From positions 310,001 to 374,000 of the forward strand of contig NZ_KI421498.1 in assembly GCF_000473105.1 (NCBI RefSeq): DNA of 64,000 nucleotides, written 5' to 3'. Under the pieces are notes generated by a model that had not been told where the DNA came from, ran no database searches, and saw only the letters and a program-made list of their open reading frames with translations. Shown piece after piece: positions 16,225 through 25,116 of the stretch. Positions within the stretch are counted from its first letter, which is position 1. Each line of letters opens with the position of its first letter. Position numbers and translations under genes: made by a program. Source of the stretch: Phaeobacter inhibens DSM 16374. GTDB lineage: Bacteria > Pseudomonadota > Alphaproteobacteria > Rhodobacterales > Rhodobacteraceae.

Positions 16225-18291
16225 TCAGCTGGCGGCGGGGCGCAGGTCCACAAAGGTCTCGTTATAGCAGGCGCCATCCTCGGTATCGGTGCGGATATCG
16301 GCGGGGATCAGCGCATTCACCGTCAGGCCCGTGGCACTGCTGGCGCGCCAGGTGCCCTTGGGGCTGTAAAGCACACCGGGGCGGGTGGCATCGCTGATTT
16401 TCAGCCGCAGGGTCACGGTGGCTTGGACGTTGAACACCTCCAGCAATGCGCCGTCGGTGAGGTTGCGGCTGGCGGCATCCTTTGGGTGGATTTCGACCAG
16501 TTCGGCCCCATCGGAGGGTGGCTGGTCGCCAAAGGTGGCATTGGTGCGTTTTGCCGAAGACGGCGTGATCAGCACAAAGGGGGCGCTGCGCGGCACCGGA
16601 TCATAGCGCGGCACGCCAAAGCCGTAGCGGGTCTCGTAATCCTCGCTGAACAGCTCAATCTTGCCCGAGGCGGTGGCCGGCGCAATCGTATCACAGAGGA
16701 TCGGTGCAACGCCCTCGGCGGCGGTGATTTCCAACGCCCGGTCGAGGGGGATTTCACTGGGGCGGTGGCCCTGAAGCTGCGGATGATTGCCGTCCAGCGC
16801 CTGATCCATCAGCTCCGCATCGCTGGCCTGAAACATCGGATCATCATAGCCGAACCGTGCGGCCAGACGGCGGAAAATCTCAGTATTGGGCAGGCTGTCG
16901 CCCACCAGTGGGATCACCGGAGCGGCGCGTTGAATGAAGTTCTGGCCATAAGCACCATAGACATCGTCATATTCAAAATGGCTGGCGGCAGGCAGGATCA
17001 CATCGCACATCCGCATGGAATCGGTCATCGCCACATCGCTGCCCGCGATAAAGATCTCTTCCTGACTGAGCGCCTCGATCAGGCGGGCCTGATCGGGGTG
17101 GGTGGCGACCGGGTTATGGTTGTAGATCATCACCGCCTTCACCGGGATGCGCATGTTCTGGTCCAACAGTTTGCGCGCCACATCAACGATGTTGAAGATA
17201 CGGGTGTCTGGATCAATCAGGTGACTGGCCTGTAAGCGGTCTGGCGTTTTCGGAGCCGCAAGGCCGGGTTTGGCCAGCACCCCGGTACCCAGCCGCCCGT
17301 GATGACCGGTCAGCGCCTGTAGCGCCATAGCCGCACGCAGGCCGGAGCCGCCGGAGCGTCCGCGTTCGATCCCGTTTCCAAGCGAGGTGGACATGCAGCG
17401 GGCCTGCGTGATCCAATCGGCGAGCTGGTGGAACTGCGCCAGCGGGATGCCGCAGACCTCGGCCACCTGATAGGGGGTATAGCTGAGTGCGGCCTTCAGG
17501 TATGGTTCGGATCCCGTGGTCCATTGGGCGATAAACTCATGGTCCAACGCGCCGCGCCGCTCCAGCTCAGCCGCCAGTGCCATCGCCAGCACCACATCGG
17601 TGCCCGGCACCGGTTGCAGATGCAGGTCGCAGTGTTCGGCAATCTTGGTGCGCTTGGGGTCGATCACCACCAGCCGTGCGCCCTTGGCGCGGGCCTGTTT
17701 CAGCAGCGGCGCCATATGCAGGTTGGAGACGGTGACATTGTTGCCCCAGATCAGCACCAGATCGGAATGCAGCACCTGTTGTGGCGGCATGCCGGGCGCG
17801 GGGCCAAAGAGGCTCTCATAGGCGCCGCCGCGCACTCCGCCGCAGAGCGGCCCTCGGTTCAGCCGGGTTGCGCCCATATGGTAGAAAAACCGCCGGTCCA
17901 TCGACCCGCCGGCCAGTTCGCCATGGGGGCCTGCGTAGTTGAAGGGCAGCACCGATTGCGGGCCGTGGGCGGTGATTGCGCGCGTGAACCCGGCGTGGAT
18001 CAGGTCCAGCGCCTCCTCCCAGCTGATCGGCTCATAGCTGCCGCTGCCGCGCGGGCCACTGCGGCGCAGAGGCTGGGTCAGCCGGTTGGGACCATGCACA
18101 AAGCCTGCAAAACTGCGCACCACCTTGTTGCAGATCACCGCATCGGTCAGCGGATTGGCGCGCGATCCGCGCACCGCGGTGACCTCACCATCGGTGACAC
18201 TGACGCTGAGGCTGCAGGTGTCGGGGCAATCCAGCGGGCAGACGCTGGGCAGATGGGTTGTCGGGCTATCGGACGGTGGGTTGTCGCGCAT
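16225..18291 (-). CDS. molybdopterin-dependent oxidoreductase (DMSO reductase family)
   Basis: A 688-residue protein. The N-terminal cysteines C18-x3-C22-x3-C26 and C54 form the 4Fe-4S site (C-P-L-D-C-P-D-T-C). The central parts include G-N-N-V-T-V-S-N-L-H-M and F-I-A-G-S-D-V-A-M-T-D-S, cofactor-binding blocks of the family; a molydopterin-dinucleotide-binding domain fills the last 120 residues. No Tat signal is visible, so it is probably cytoplasmic. It stands alone without electron-transfer subunits, so substrate and partner are unknown. Annotated relatives are often called formate dehydrogenase-like, which the sequence alone does not prove. Confidence 0.85.
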   Translation of the reverse strand: MRDNPPSDSPTTHLPSVCPLDCPDTCSLSVSVTDGEVTAVRGSRANPLTDAVICNKVVRSFAGFVHGPNRLTQPLRRSGPRGSGSYEPISWEEALDLIHAGFTRAITAHGPQSVLPFNYAGPHGELAGGSMDRRFFYHMGATRLNRGPLCGGVRGGAYESLFGPAPGMPPQQVLHSDLVLIWGNNVTVSNLHMAPLLKQARAKGARLVVIDPKRTKIAEHCDLHLQPVPGTDVVLAMALAAELERRGALDHEFIAQWTTGSEPYLKAALSYTPYQVAEVCGIPLAQFHQLADWITQARCMSTSLGNGIERGRSGGSGLRAAMALQALTGHHGRLGTGVLAKPGLAAPKTPDRLQASHLIDPDTRIFNIVDVARKLLDQNMRIPVKAVMIYNHNPVATHPDQARLIEALSQEEIFIAGSDVAMTDSMRMCDVILPAASHFEYDDVYGAYGQNFIQRAAPVIPLVGDSLPNTEIFRRLAARFGYDDPMFQASDAELMDQALDGNHPQLQGHRPSEIPLDRALEITAAEGVAPILCDTIAPATASGKIELFSEDYETRYGFGVPRYDPVPRSAPFVLITPSSAKRTNATFGDQPPSDGAELVEIHPKDAASRNLTDGALLEVFNVQATVTLRLKISDATRPGVLYSPKGTWRASSATGLTVNALIPADIRTDTEDGACYNETFVDLRPAAS

Positions 18292-18392
18292 GGCTGGGCT
18301 CGCAAATCAGGACAGGTCTGTTGCGGTTAGCCTAACGGGTAATGTGACCTTGTCGAAATGGCCAGTTTGGCAGTTTTTGATAAGGCCAGGGC

Positions 18393-19145
18393 TTAGCGCA
18401 GATCCACCACCGATTTGCCCAGCCGGAACGGCGCGGCAAAGGCCACCATGCAGAGCGCGAGGATTTGCAGGACCAGAATATGCGCATTGTCCTGAAGATA
18501 TTCCCATTCGCTCTTGAGCTGGGTAATCTGCTCAATCAGCGCATCATAGGCGCGCGCCAGGATCAGAAAATCGCCGGCAATGGTCGGCACCTTGCGGCGC
18601 AGGCTGTCGACGGCGGCTTCGGTCGGGGCGTCGAGCGCGGTAAAAACGGTGAAGGCGGCGGGATCAAACGCATCCGCCTTGGCGGCCATCGCCATCATCT
18701 CGCTGGTGTTTTCGGCACGGCCAAAGATCAGCTGTAGCCCCTGTAGCGGGGTGACCTGATCAGTCACAGCAATGAACAGCGGCAGTTCGGCATTGCCCGC
18801 GGTGGAGGCGGAGAGAAACTCGATCTTATCACATAGGGTTGCGATATCGCTGTCATAGGCCGGATCGCAGAACCGCAGGCGAAACCGCGCGGCGTCGCGG
18901 TCAAAAGAGGCGGTGGCGGCATAGGCAATGTCGATCTGGCGCTCCAGCCGCCCGGTGTCGGCCTTGTAAATACCCGCCAGCACAGCGACCAGCGCGCCGA
19001 TACCGCCCAGCACCACCCAGCCCAGATCCGCCAGCCGCCAGACGCGGTGTCCGGCAGGGTGGCGAAACAGCAGTGCCGTGCCAAGGCTGCCCGCGCCGAA
19101 ACACAGGAGGATCAGCAGCAGCTGATTGTCGGCAATGGTCATCAT
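18393..19145 (-). CDS. membrane protein of unknown function
   Basis: A 250-residue protein with two N-terminal transmembrane segments (L-L-L-I-L-L-C-F-G-A-G-S and L-G-W-V-V-L-G-G-I-G-A-L-V-A-V-L) and one near the C-terminus (I-L-V-L-Q-I-L-A-L-C-M-V-A-F-A-A). The region between is soluble and helical. Start ATG at 19145 has GCAGGAG eight bases upstream; the frame is open a further 77 codons but that sequence is Pro/Arg-rich and not credible. No domain recognised. Its neighbour is the oxidoreductase gene downstream on the same strand, about 100 bases away. Confidence 0.65.
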   Translation of the reverse strand: MMTIADNQLLLILLCFGAGSLGTALLFRHPAGHRVWRLADLGWVVLGGIGALVAVLAGIYKADTGRLERQIDIAYAATASFDRDAARFRLRFCDPAYDSDIATLCDKIEFLSASTAGNAELPLFIAVTDQVTPLQGLQLIFGRAENTSEMMAMAAKADAFDPAAFTVFTALDAPTEAAVDSLRRKVPTIAGDFLILARAYDALIEQITQLKSEWEYLQDNAHILVLQILALCMVAFAAPFRLGKSVVDLR

Positions 19146-19746
19146 GGCGGCGGCTCCTGCGGGTGGGTCCGGGGTGGGCTGGCGTTGGGGAAGTGTAGAA
19201 AGACCAGCGCCTTGCAGGCAAGCGCTATCACCGCGCGGCCCGATGTGCCTAGGGGCGCGGTGGGGGATGTCCTGATTGTGATGTGCCCGGCGTGGTGGGG
19301 GCGGGGTTTTGGCCGTTGCTGCGGGCAACAAAAGGAGGCGGCGCCGCCAAGGGCCCAATGTGTCCATCGGGGCCAAAGGCGGAGGGTGGGATGGGGATTG
19401 CCCATCTTCGCGAGATATCTGCGAACCGCCCCGGTTGGTGGCCGTGGCGTCCGATCTCCAGGTGGTGTGGCGGGGTGTCAGTCCGCCCCGGATGTCGCGA
19501 CCGGATCAGTCTGGCAGATCGGGTTTAAGCGAAGGTGGGGGCGGCGTGCGGTGGGTGCGCAACGGGGCGGTGAGGGGGAGCGTTTGAGGGGCGGACGGGC
19601 GGAGCCCTTCGCTGCTACCGGTGCCTTGGGAGGTAACGGCGTCGGCGTGCCCCCTTTGGACGTGGCGCGTAGCGGCACGGCCCGCGCCTGACCTTCCCCC
19701 CGGGAAGGCGCTTCACGCCTCCCCAAGGTCAGGCGCTGGCCTTGTG
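19146..19746. other. gene-free GC-rich stretch
   Basis: About 600 bases with no ORF showing normal codon structure on either strand; the open frames are Gly/Arg/Trp-rich. It is strongly G-biased on the plus strand up to about 19590 and ends in a folded inverted repeat (19684-19736). It lies next to the AT-rich gene inserted at parE and may be degraded or repeat-derived sequence. Confidence 0.6.
19684..19736 (-). terminator. compound inverted repeat downstream of the AT-rich gene
   Basis: Arms GCGCCTGACCTT (19684-19695) and AAGGTCAGGCGC (19725-19736) are perfectly complementary. Inside are two competing smaller stems, CCTTCCC/GGGAAGG (19692-19708) and AGGCG/CGCCT (19706-19720). It starts eleven bases after the stop of the gene on the minus strand, so it could terminate that transcript. 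There is no T-run, so it could equally be a dispersed palindromic repeat marking an insertion border. Confidence 0.55.
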
Positions 19747-20760
19747 TCATTCAGAAATCGCTTCCTCTTGATAAAATTTTGCGATGTTTCCTAAATACAG
19801 AAGAGTTGCCAAATAGGTTTGTTGCAGCTCAAATTTAGAAATCTCTCCATGCACTCCCTTGTTACTTCTGTCACTGATGGTTCTTAGAAGTTTTTCGAGT
19901 TCTTTGCTGCTGAAGGAAATGAGCTTTGCACCTTTATTCTTCGCTTCAGTCTCAAGGAAGTATGAAATACGGTTTAGCGGTTTGTCTTGTTCCAGGCCAT
20001 TGATGCCCGGTACAGGTTTTTGTATGGCGTCGGCTATCGTGTTTATGCAGCGTCGGATTAGAAGCGCAGCCTGCGACTTTTCTTCAATGCCTTCTGTGTT
20101 CAAAAGAGAGGAGGCTTTCTGAAGCTGGTTGAGAGACGCAGGCGATAGACGTTCTAAAAATGAGAAGACTGAATTTTCTATCTCAGCGATGGTCACGCTG
20201 TCATTCGCTTCCCACTCCACTTTCTGCTCAATTAGAGAAGCGTAGTCAAAAGCGGCTGACAAGAGCCTTTCCTTGACCTGCTTGATGGCGGAGCGTCGAT
20301 GTATTTCTTTAAGTTTGATAAGCTCGTTTTCTTTGTAGAAAAACGCGGCATCAATGTCGTTTACATTGCTCGGGACTTTCAAGGAATCGAGGGTGTCTTG
20401 TGAGGCTTCTAATTCAAAGTCTATTTGCCCACAGCCAGCCCAGAAAAGGGTGTCCTCTCCAATTTCCAACATTTTACAAGTCTGCTTGCTAAATGTTCGG
20501 TTTCGCATCTTCCGATTTACGGCAATTTCATGAAGGACCTTGATTTGTTCTTTGGTTAACTCCCCAAGTGAACTAAGCAAGTGCCTCAGCGCTTCCTGAT
20601 CTCCATGCTCTTGCTCATGAACAAAGTATGCGAAGCTCTGCAAATCACCGGACAGAAGCGATAACCGCTGGCACCCCCGGAATGCCGATGCAATGTCCTT
20701 TCTTCTAACGTCTTCAAATACTTCATCAATAATTTTGGTTTGACGTGAGCCTTTGCTCAT
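19747..20760 (-). CDS. AT-rich accessory gene with possible C-terminal HEPN-like domain
   Basis: A 337-residue, charged, mostly helical protein with no signal or membrane segment. The base composition is clearly lower in GC than parE and the other neighbours, suggesting recent transfer. The C-terminal part (about 228-330: A-A-L-L-I-R-R-C-I-N-T-I-A-D-A-I, then R298-S-N-K-G-V-H304) resembles a HEPN bundle, with R-x5-H fitting the R-x4-6-H ribonuclease motif. The K-G-V-H-x-E-[VI]-S pattern recurs, from memory, in uncharacterised proteins of mobile islands and defence loci. The ATG overlaps the parE TGA by four bases (ATGA), so it probably uses parE transcription and translation. HEPN assignment is an inference from the motif; the N-terminal 220 residues are unrecognised. 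Confidence 0.6.
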   Translation of the reverse strand: MSKGSRQTKIIDEVFEDVRRKDIASAFRGCQRLSLLSGDLQSFAYFVHEQEHGDQEALRHLLSSLGELTKEQIKVLHEIAVNRKMRNRTFSKQTCKMLEIGEDTLFWAGCGQIDFELEASQDTLDSLKVPSNVNDIDAAFFYKENELIKLKEIHRRSAIKQVKERLLSAAFDYASLIEQKVEWEANDSVTIAEIENSVFSFLERLSPASLNQLQKASSLLNTEGIEEKSQAALLIRRCINTIADAIQKPVPGINGLEQDKPLNRISYFLETEAKNKGAKLISFSSKELEKLLRTISDRSNKGVHGEISKFELQQTYLATLLYLGNIAKFYQEEAISE

Positions 20761-22715
20761 ACATCCAGCTCCTCCACGAACTTCGCGTTCTCCTGGATAT
20801 ACTGGTAGCGAAGCTCGGGTTTTTTGCCCATCAGCTGCTCGACCAGCTCGCTGGTCTCGCCCGGTTCGTCCTCGTCGATGGTGACGCGGATCAGCTTGCG
20901 GGTGGTGGGGTCCATCGTGGTCTCTTTCAGATCCTTGGCGTCCATTTCGCCAAGACCCTTGAAACGGGAGACGTCGATCTTGCCCTTGCCGCCCAGACCC
21001 TTTTCCAGCCAGAGATCACGCTCGGCCTCATCGAGGCAGTAAACGCGGCGGGCGCCCTGGGTCAGGCGGAACAGCGGCGGGCAGGCCAGATACAGGTGGC
21101 CGCCGTCAATCAGCGGGCGCATCTGGGTGAAGAAGAAGGTCATCAGGAGGGACGCGATATGGGCGCCGTCGACGTCCGCATCGGTCATGATGATGATCTT
21201 GTCATAGCGCAGATCGTCGAGGTTGAACTTGGTGCCGGTTCCGACGCCAAGCGCCTCGCAGAGGTCGCGGATTTCGGCGTTGGTGCCGATCTTGTTGGAG
21301 GCAGCGCCCAGCACGTTCAGGATCTTACCCTTGAGCGGCAGCAGCGCCTGATTGACCCGGTTGCGCGCGCCCTTGCCGGAGCCGCCGGCGGAGTCGCCCT
21401 CGACAATGAACAATTCGGTGCCGGCGCGGTCTTTTGATGTGCAGTCGGTCAGTTTGCCGGGCAGGCGCAGCTTTTTGGTGGCCGATTTGCGCTGGGTCTC
21501 TTTCTCCTGCTTGCGGCGCAGGCGTTCCTCAGCGCGCAAGACAAGAAAGTCGAGGATGGCGCCGGCCGATTTGGTGTCGGCGGCCAGCCAGTTGTCGAAA
21601 TGGTCGCGCACCGAGTTTTCGACCATTTTGGCGGCGATTTCGGTCGACAGGCGGTCCTTGGTCTGACCAACAAAGGCCGGATCGGCGATAAAGCAGGAGA
21701 CCAGCGCGCAACCGCCCGCCATCAGGTCGTCGCGGGTGATGCTGGCGGCCTTCTTGTTGCCGACAAGTTCGCCGTAGGCCTTGATCCCCTTGAGGATTGC
21801 GGCCCAGAAACCCGCAACATGGGTGCCGCCCTCGGGCGTGGGGACGGTGTTACAGTAGGACTGGGTGAAGCCGTCGCGCGAGGGCGTCCAGTTGATCGCC
21901 CATTCGACATAACCCGGCGCGTTGAATTTTTCGCGGAACTCAACCTTACCGGCAAAGGGCTGGTCGGCGTAGACGGAGGATTTGCCGAGCACCTCGGTCA
22001 AATAATCCTTAAGTCCGCCGGGGAAGTGGAAGGTGGCCTCGGTCGGGGTCTCATTGTCGTCGATTTCCGATTTCCAGCGGATTTCGACGCCGGAGAACAG
22101 ATAGGCCTTGGAACGCACGAGGGTAAACAGGCGCTTGGGCTTGAAGCGGTGGGAGCCGAAGATCTGCTCATCGGCGTGGAAGGTGACGAAGGTGCCGCGT
22201 TTGTTCGGGGCGGCGCCGATTTTTTCCACCGGGCCCTGCGGGATGCCGCGCGAGAAACGCTGTTCGAACAGTTCCTTGTTTTTGGCGACCTGCACCACCA
22301 TGGAATCCGACAGCGCGTTTACCACGGAGGAGCCGACGCCGTGCAGACCGCCAGAGGTCTGATAGGCCTTGCCGGAGAATTTGCCGCCCGCGTGCAGGGT
22401 GCAGAGGATCACCTCAAGCGCGGATTTGTCCGGGAACTTGGGGTGCGGATCGATCGGGATGCCGCGGCCATTGTCGGAGATGGTGACGGCGTAATCGGCG
22501 TGCAGCGTCACCTCGATCCGGTTGGCGTGGCCGGCGACCGCCTCATCCATGGAGTTGTCGAGGATTTCGGCGACCATATGGTGCAGCGCGCGCTCATCCG
22601 TGCCGCCGATATACATACCGGGGCGCTGGCGGACCGGTTCCAGGCCTTCCAGGACCTCAATTGAGGAGGCGTCATAGGTGTCGGATGCAGGCGTGCTGAG
22701 GAGGTCGTCGGCCAT
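20757..22715 (-). CDS. parE: DNA topoisomerase IV subunit B
   Basis: A 652-residue GHKL ATPase subunit of topoisomerase IV, which decatenates daughter chromosomes. Visible are the N-terminal Y-D-A-S-S-I-E-V-L-E-G-L-E-P-V-R, E-I-L-D-N-S-M-D-E-A (Bergerat fold), D-N-G-R-G-I-P, G-G-L-H-G-V-G-S-S-V, the TOPRIM blocks (F-I-V-E-G-D-S-A-G-G-S, T-D-A-D-V-D-G-A-H-I) and the C-terminal F-K-G-L-G-E-M. The ParE form is favoured over GyrB by the starting motif and length. Start at ATG 22715; upstream codons add a non-homologous Pro/Arg-rich stretch. The stop codon overlaps the start of the AT-rich gene downstream. Confidence 0.95.
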   Translation of the reverse strand: MADDLLSTPASDTYDASSIEVLEGLEPVRQRPGMYIGGTDERALHHMVAEILDNSMDEAVAGHANRIEVTLHADYAVTISDNGRGIPIDPHPKFPDKSALEVILCTLHAGGKFSGKAYQTSGGLHGVGSSVVNALSDSMVVQVAKNKELFEQRFSRGIPQGPVEKIGAAPNKRGTFVTFHADEQIFGSHRFKPKRLFTLVRSKAYLFSGVEIRWKSEIDDNETPTEATFHFPGGLKDYLTEVLGKSSVYADQPFAGKVEFREKFNAPGYVEWAINWTPSRDGFTQSYCNTVPTPEGGTHVAGFWAAILKGIKAYGELVGNKKAASITRDDLMAGGCALVSCFIADPAFVGQTKDRLSTEIAAKMVENSVRDHFDNWLAADTKSAGAILDFLVLRAEERLRRKQEKETQRKSATKKLRLPGKLTDCTSKDRAGTELFIVEGDSAGGSGKGARNRVNQALLPLKGKILNVLGAASNKIGTNAEIRDLCEALGVGTGTKFNLDDLRYDKIIIMTDADVDGAHIASLLMTFFFTQMRPLIDGGHLYLACPPLFRLTQGARRVYCLDEAERDLWLEKGLGGKGKIDVSRFKGLGEMDAKDLKETTMDPTTRKLIRVTIDEDEPGETSELVEQLMGKKPELRYQYIQENAKFVEELDV

Positions 22716-22809
22716 ATGCGGGGCTGCTCTTGCTTGGTTTTGGTTAAGGCTATTATGGCAGGTGTTGGGGCCGGGTGGAAGAGGCACGCAAGGGGCTGTG
22801 GATAAGGCG

Positions 22810-22827
22810 GCCCTGCCGCGGCAGGGC
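22810..22827. repeat. 18-base perfect palindrome
   Basis: GCCCTGCCGCGGCAGGGC is a perfect palindrome in the 232-base region between the divergent parE and decarboxylase genes. It could be an operator or part of a leader hairpin; nothing else identifies a binding protein. Confidence 0.45.
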
Positions 22828-22913
22828 GCCGAGTGACCAGCCCTTCGATGATAAGTTCCCGTATTCAGCCTGCGGCGATATTCTCCGTGCGGTGCCGGGG
22901 CTTGCGGGCTACA

Positions 22914-22927
22914 CCTCAGGCCTGAGG
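22914..22927 (+). promoter_or_regulatory. palindrome next to the decarboxylase ribosome-binding site
   Basis: CCTCAGGCCTGAGG is a perfect 14-base palindrome that ends six bases before the GGAGGAG Shine-Dalgarno site of the GTG start at 22948. It may be an operator or a hairpin affecting translation. Confidence 0.4.
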
Positions 22928-22947
22928 CAGGCAGGAGGAGAACGCAG

Positions 22948-24366
22948 GTGGCTGAGACAGGGATCAAAACGCAGGATTGGACGGCGTTTCGGGCGGAGGC
23001 GCAGCGGATGCTGGAGGCGGCGCTGGATCAGATGCAACAGGCGGCGGAACGCCCCTGGCAGCCCGTGCCCGACGACATTGACGCGCGTTATGCCATCAGG
23101 GCCGAGGCGCAGGGGCCGCAGCAGACAGTGGACCGGATCATCGCAGATGTGCTGCCCTATCACGGCGGCAATATTCATCCGCGGTTCTGGGGCTGGGTGC
23201 AGGGCTCGGGGCTGGCCACGGATCTGATCAGTTCTCTGGCGACGGCGGCGGTCAATGCCAATATGGGCGGGCGCGATCATGGCGCGAACTATATGGAGCG
23301 CGCTGTGGTGGACTGGACCCGCCGCAAAATGGGGATGCCGGAGGGGGCCAGCGGCATTCTGGTGACTGGCACCTCGCAGGCGACGGTGATTGCCTTTCAG
23401 GCGGCGCGGCTGCGGGTGCTGAAGGATCTTCGCAAAGAGGGGCAGGGGGATGTACGGCTGACGGCCTATGCCGGCGCGGGCGTGCACAATGCGACGCTGA
23501 AGGCGGTAGAGCTGCTGGGCATCGGCTCGGACAATCTGCGTAAGGTGCCTTTGGTTGATGGCCAGATGGACTGTGCAGCCCTGGCCCGGATGGTGGCAGA
23601 GGATAAGGCCGCAGGGGCGCTGCCGTTTTTGGTGGTGGGCACGGCGGGGTCGGTGGATCTGGGGCTGTTTGATGATCTGAACGCGCTGGCCGATGTCGCT
23701 GCTGAGCTGGACCTGTGGCTGCATGTGGATGGCGCCTTTGGCGCCTGGACGCGGATTGCGGCGGAGCCGTACCGATCGCTGTCGGATGGCATCGGGCGGG
23801 CCGACAGTATTGCGCTGGATTTCCACAAATGGATGTATGTCGGCTATGACTGCGGCATGGCGCTGCTGCGCAATGAGGACGAACATAGGGCGGCCTTTGC
23901 AGCGCGGCCATCGTATTTGGAAGGGGCCGAGCGCGGGCTGGCAGGCGGTGAGCCGTGGTACTGCGACTACGGCATTGACCTCAGCCGTGGCAATCGTGCG
24001 TTGAAGGTCTGGACCGCGCTGGAGACCTATGGCGAAGCGGCGTTTGCGCAAGCGATCACTGGCAATTGTGATTTGGCGGCAGCGATGGCCGCCGCAGTCG
24101 AGGCGCAGCCGCTGATGGCGCTTGGCGCGCCTGTGGTGTCCAATATCTGCGTGTTTACGGCGCGCAGCGATTTGCCGGTGGCGGCACAGTCGCAGGTGAA
24201 CGCGGATATTGCCCAGACCCTGCAGGAAAGCGGCGAGGCGGTGTTCTCCACCACGCGGATGGACGGGCGGGTGATGCTGCGCGCGGCCATCACCAACCAC
24301 CGCAGCCGCGCGGCGGATGTGGATGCTGCCATTGCCGCAGTCGCACGGGAGGCCGCGCGGGTCTAG
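22948..24366 (+). CDS. PLP-dependent group II decarboxylase (aromatic amino acid type)
   Basis: A 472-residue pyridoxal-phosphate enzyme of the aromatic-L-amino-acid/glutamate decarboxylase family. H-V-D-G-A-F-G (Asp261) and D-F-H-K-W (Lys294 as PLP Schiff base) are intact, as are H-P-R-F-W-G-W in the substrate region and T-G-T-S-Q-A for phosphate binding. The GTG start at 22948 is supported by a strong GGAGGAG seven bases upstream. It probably removes CO2 from an aromatic amino acid to give an amine; the exact substrate is not decided by the motifs. The AhpD-like gene follows on the same strand. Confidence 0.85.
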   Translation: MAETGIKTQDWTAFRAEAQRMLEAALDQMQQAAERPWQPVPDDIDARYAIRAEAQGPQQTVDRIIADVLPYHGGNIHPRFWGWVQGSGLATDLISSLATAAVNANMGGRDHGANYMERAVVDWTRRKMGMPEGASGILVTGTSQATVIAFQAARLRVLKDLRKEGQGDVRLTAYAGAGVHNATLKAVELLGIGSDNLRKVPLVDGQMDCAALARMVAEDKAAGALPFLVVGTAGSVDLGLFDDLNALADVAAELDLWLHVDGAFGAWTRIAAEPYRSLSDGIGRADSIALDFHKWMYVGYDCGMALLRNEDEHRAAFAARPSYLEGAERGLAGGEPWYCDYGIDLSRGNRALKVWTALETYGEAAFAQAITGNCDLAAAMAAAVEAQPLMALGAPVVSNICVFTARSDLPVAAQSQVNADIAQTLQESGEAVFSTTRMDGRVMLRAAITNHRSRAADVDAAIAAVAREAARV

Positions 24367-24468
24367 GGTTCAGCCGCCTGAGACATCGGCGGGGGGGATC
24401 ACTGGTTTTTTGCTTCCATCGCGCAGGGCAGCCGCTACTCTGCGCGCCAGACAATCAGGGAGAGCCTC

Positions 24469-25077
24469 ATGGCCTGGATCAAGACCATTCCGTTTGACGC
24501 AGCAACGGGCAAGCTGAAGACGCTGTACGACCGGGTGACCGGACCGGGCGGCAATGTCGATAACATCATGATGATGCACAGCCTGCGCCCGCAGTCGATG
24601 GAAGGGCATATGGCGCTTTATAAGGCGGTTCTGCATCATAGCGGCAACAGCCTGCCGAAATGGTATCTGGAGGTGCTGGGCGTCTGGGTGTCGTCGCTGA
24701 ATGACTGCGCCTACTGCGTTGAGCATCACTTTGCCGGGTTGCAGCGGCTGTTGCGGGACGCGCCACGTGGGGAGGCCATTCGCGCCGCGATTGAGGCGCG
24801 CAACCCGCAGCTGGCGCCGCTGGAGAGCGCAGAGCGGGCAGGCATGGTCTATGCGCGCAAACTGACCGAGGCGCCTGCAGCTGTGATTGAAGCGGATATC
24901 AACGCCCTGCGCGCGGCCGGACTGGATGACGGGCAGATTCTGGAGATCAATCAGGTCACTGCCTATTTCTCCTACGCCAATCGCACGGTGCTGGGACTGG
25001 GCTGCTCGACCAGAGGCGACGTGCTGGGGCTCAGCCCCAACAACAGCGAAAACCCGGAGGACTGGGGCCACAGCTGA
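24469..25077 (+). CDS. AhpD/carboxymuconolactone decarboxylase-like peroxidase-related protein
   Basis: A 202-residue alpha-helical protein. The motif C80-A-Y-C83-V-E-H86-H87 is the redox CxxC plus His of AhpD-type alkyl-hydroperoxidase proteins, and the length and start (M-A-W-I-K-T-I-P) fit the uncharacterised peroxidase-related subgroup. It likely reduces peroxides or acts as a thiol reductase, with an unknown electron donor. It sits about 100 bases after the decarboxylase gene, with GGGAGAG before the ATG. Confidence 0.85.
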   Translation: MAWIKTIPFDAATGKLKTLYDRVTGPGGNVDNIMMMHSLRPQSMEGHMALYKAVLHHSGNSLPKWYLEVLGVWVSSLNDCAYCVEHHFAGLQRLLRDAPRGEAIRAAIEARNPQLAPLESAERAGMVYARKLTEAPAAVIEADINALRAAGLDDGQILEINQVTAYFSYANRTVLGLGCSTRGDVLGLSPNNSENPEDWGHS

Positions 25078-25116
25078 TTGCGTCTGGTCGGCGGGCATGC
25101 ACCGCGTCAGACCGGG

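Noticed and set aside
22909-24300. 463-codon minus-strand frame
   Set aside because: Antisense to the PLP decarboxylase, whose catalytic Lys and Asp are intact.
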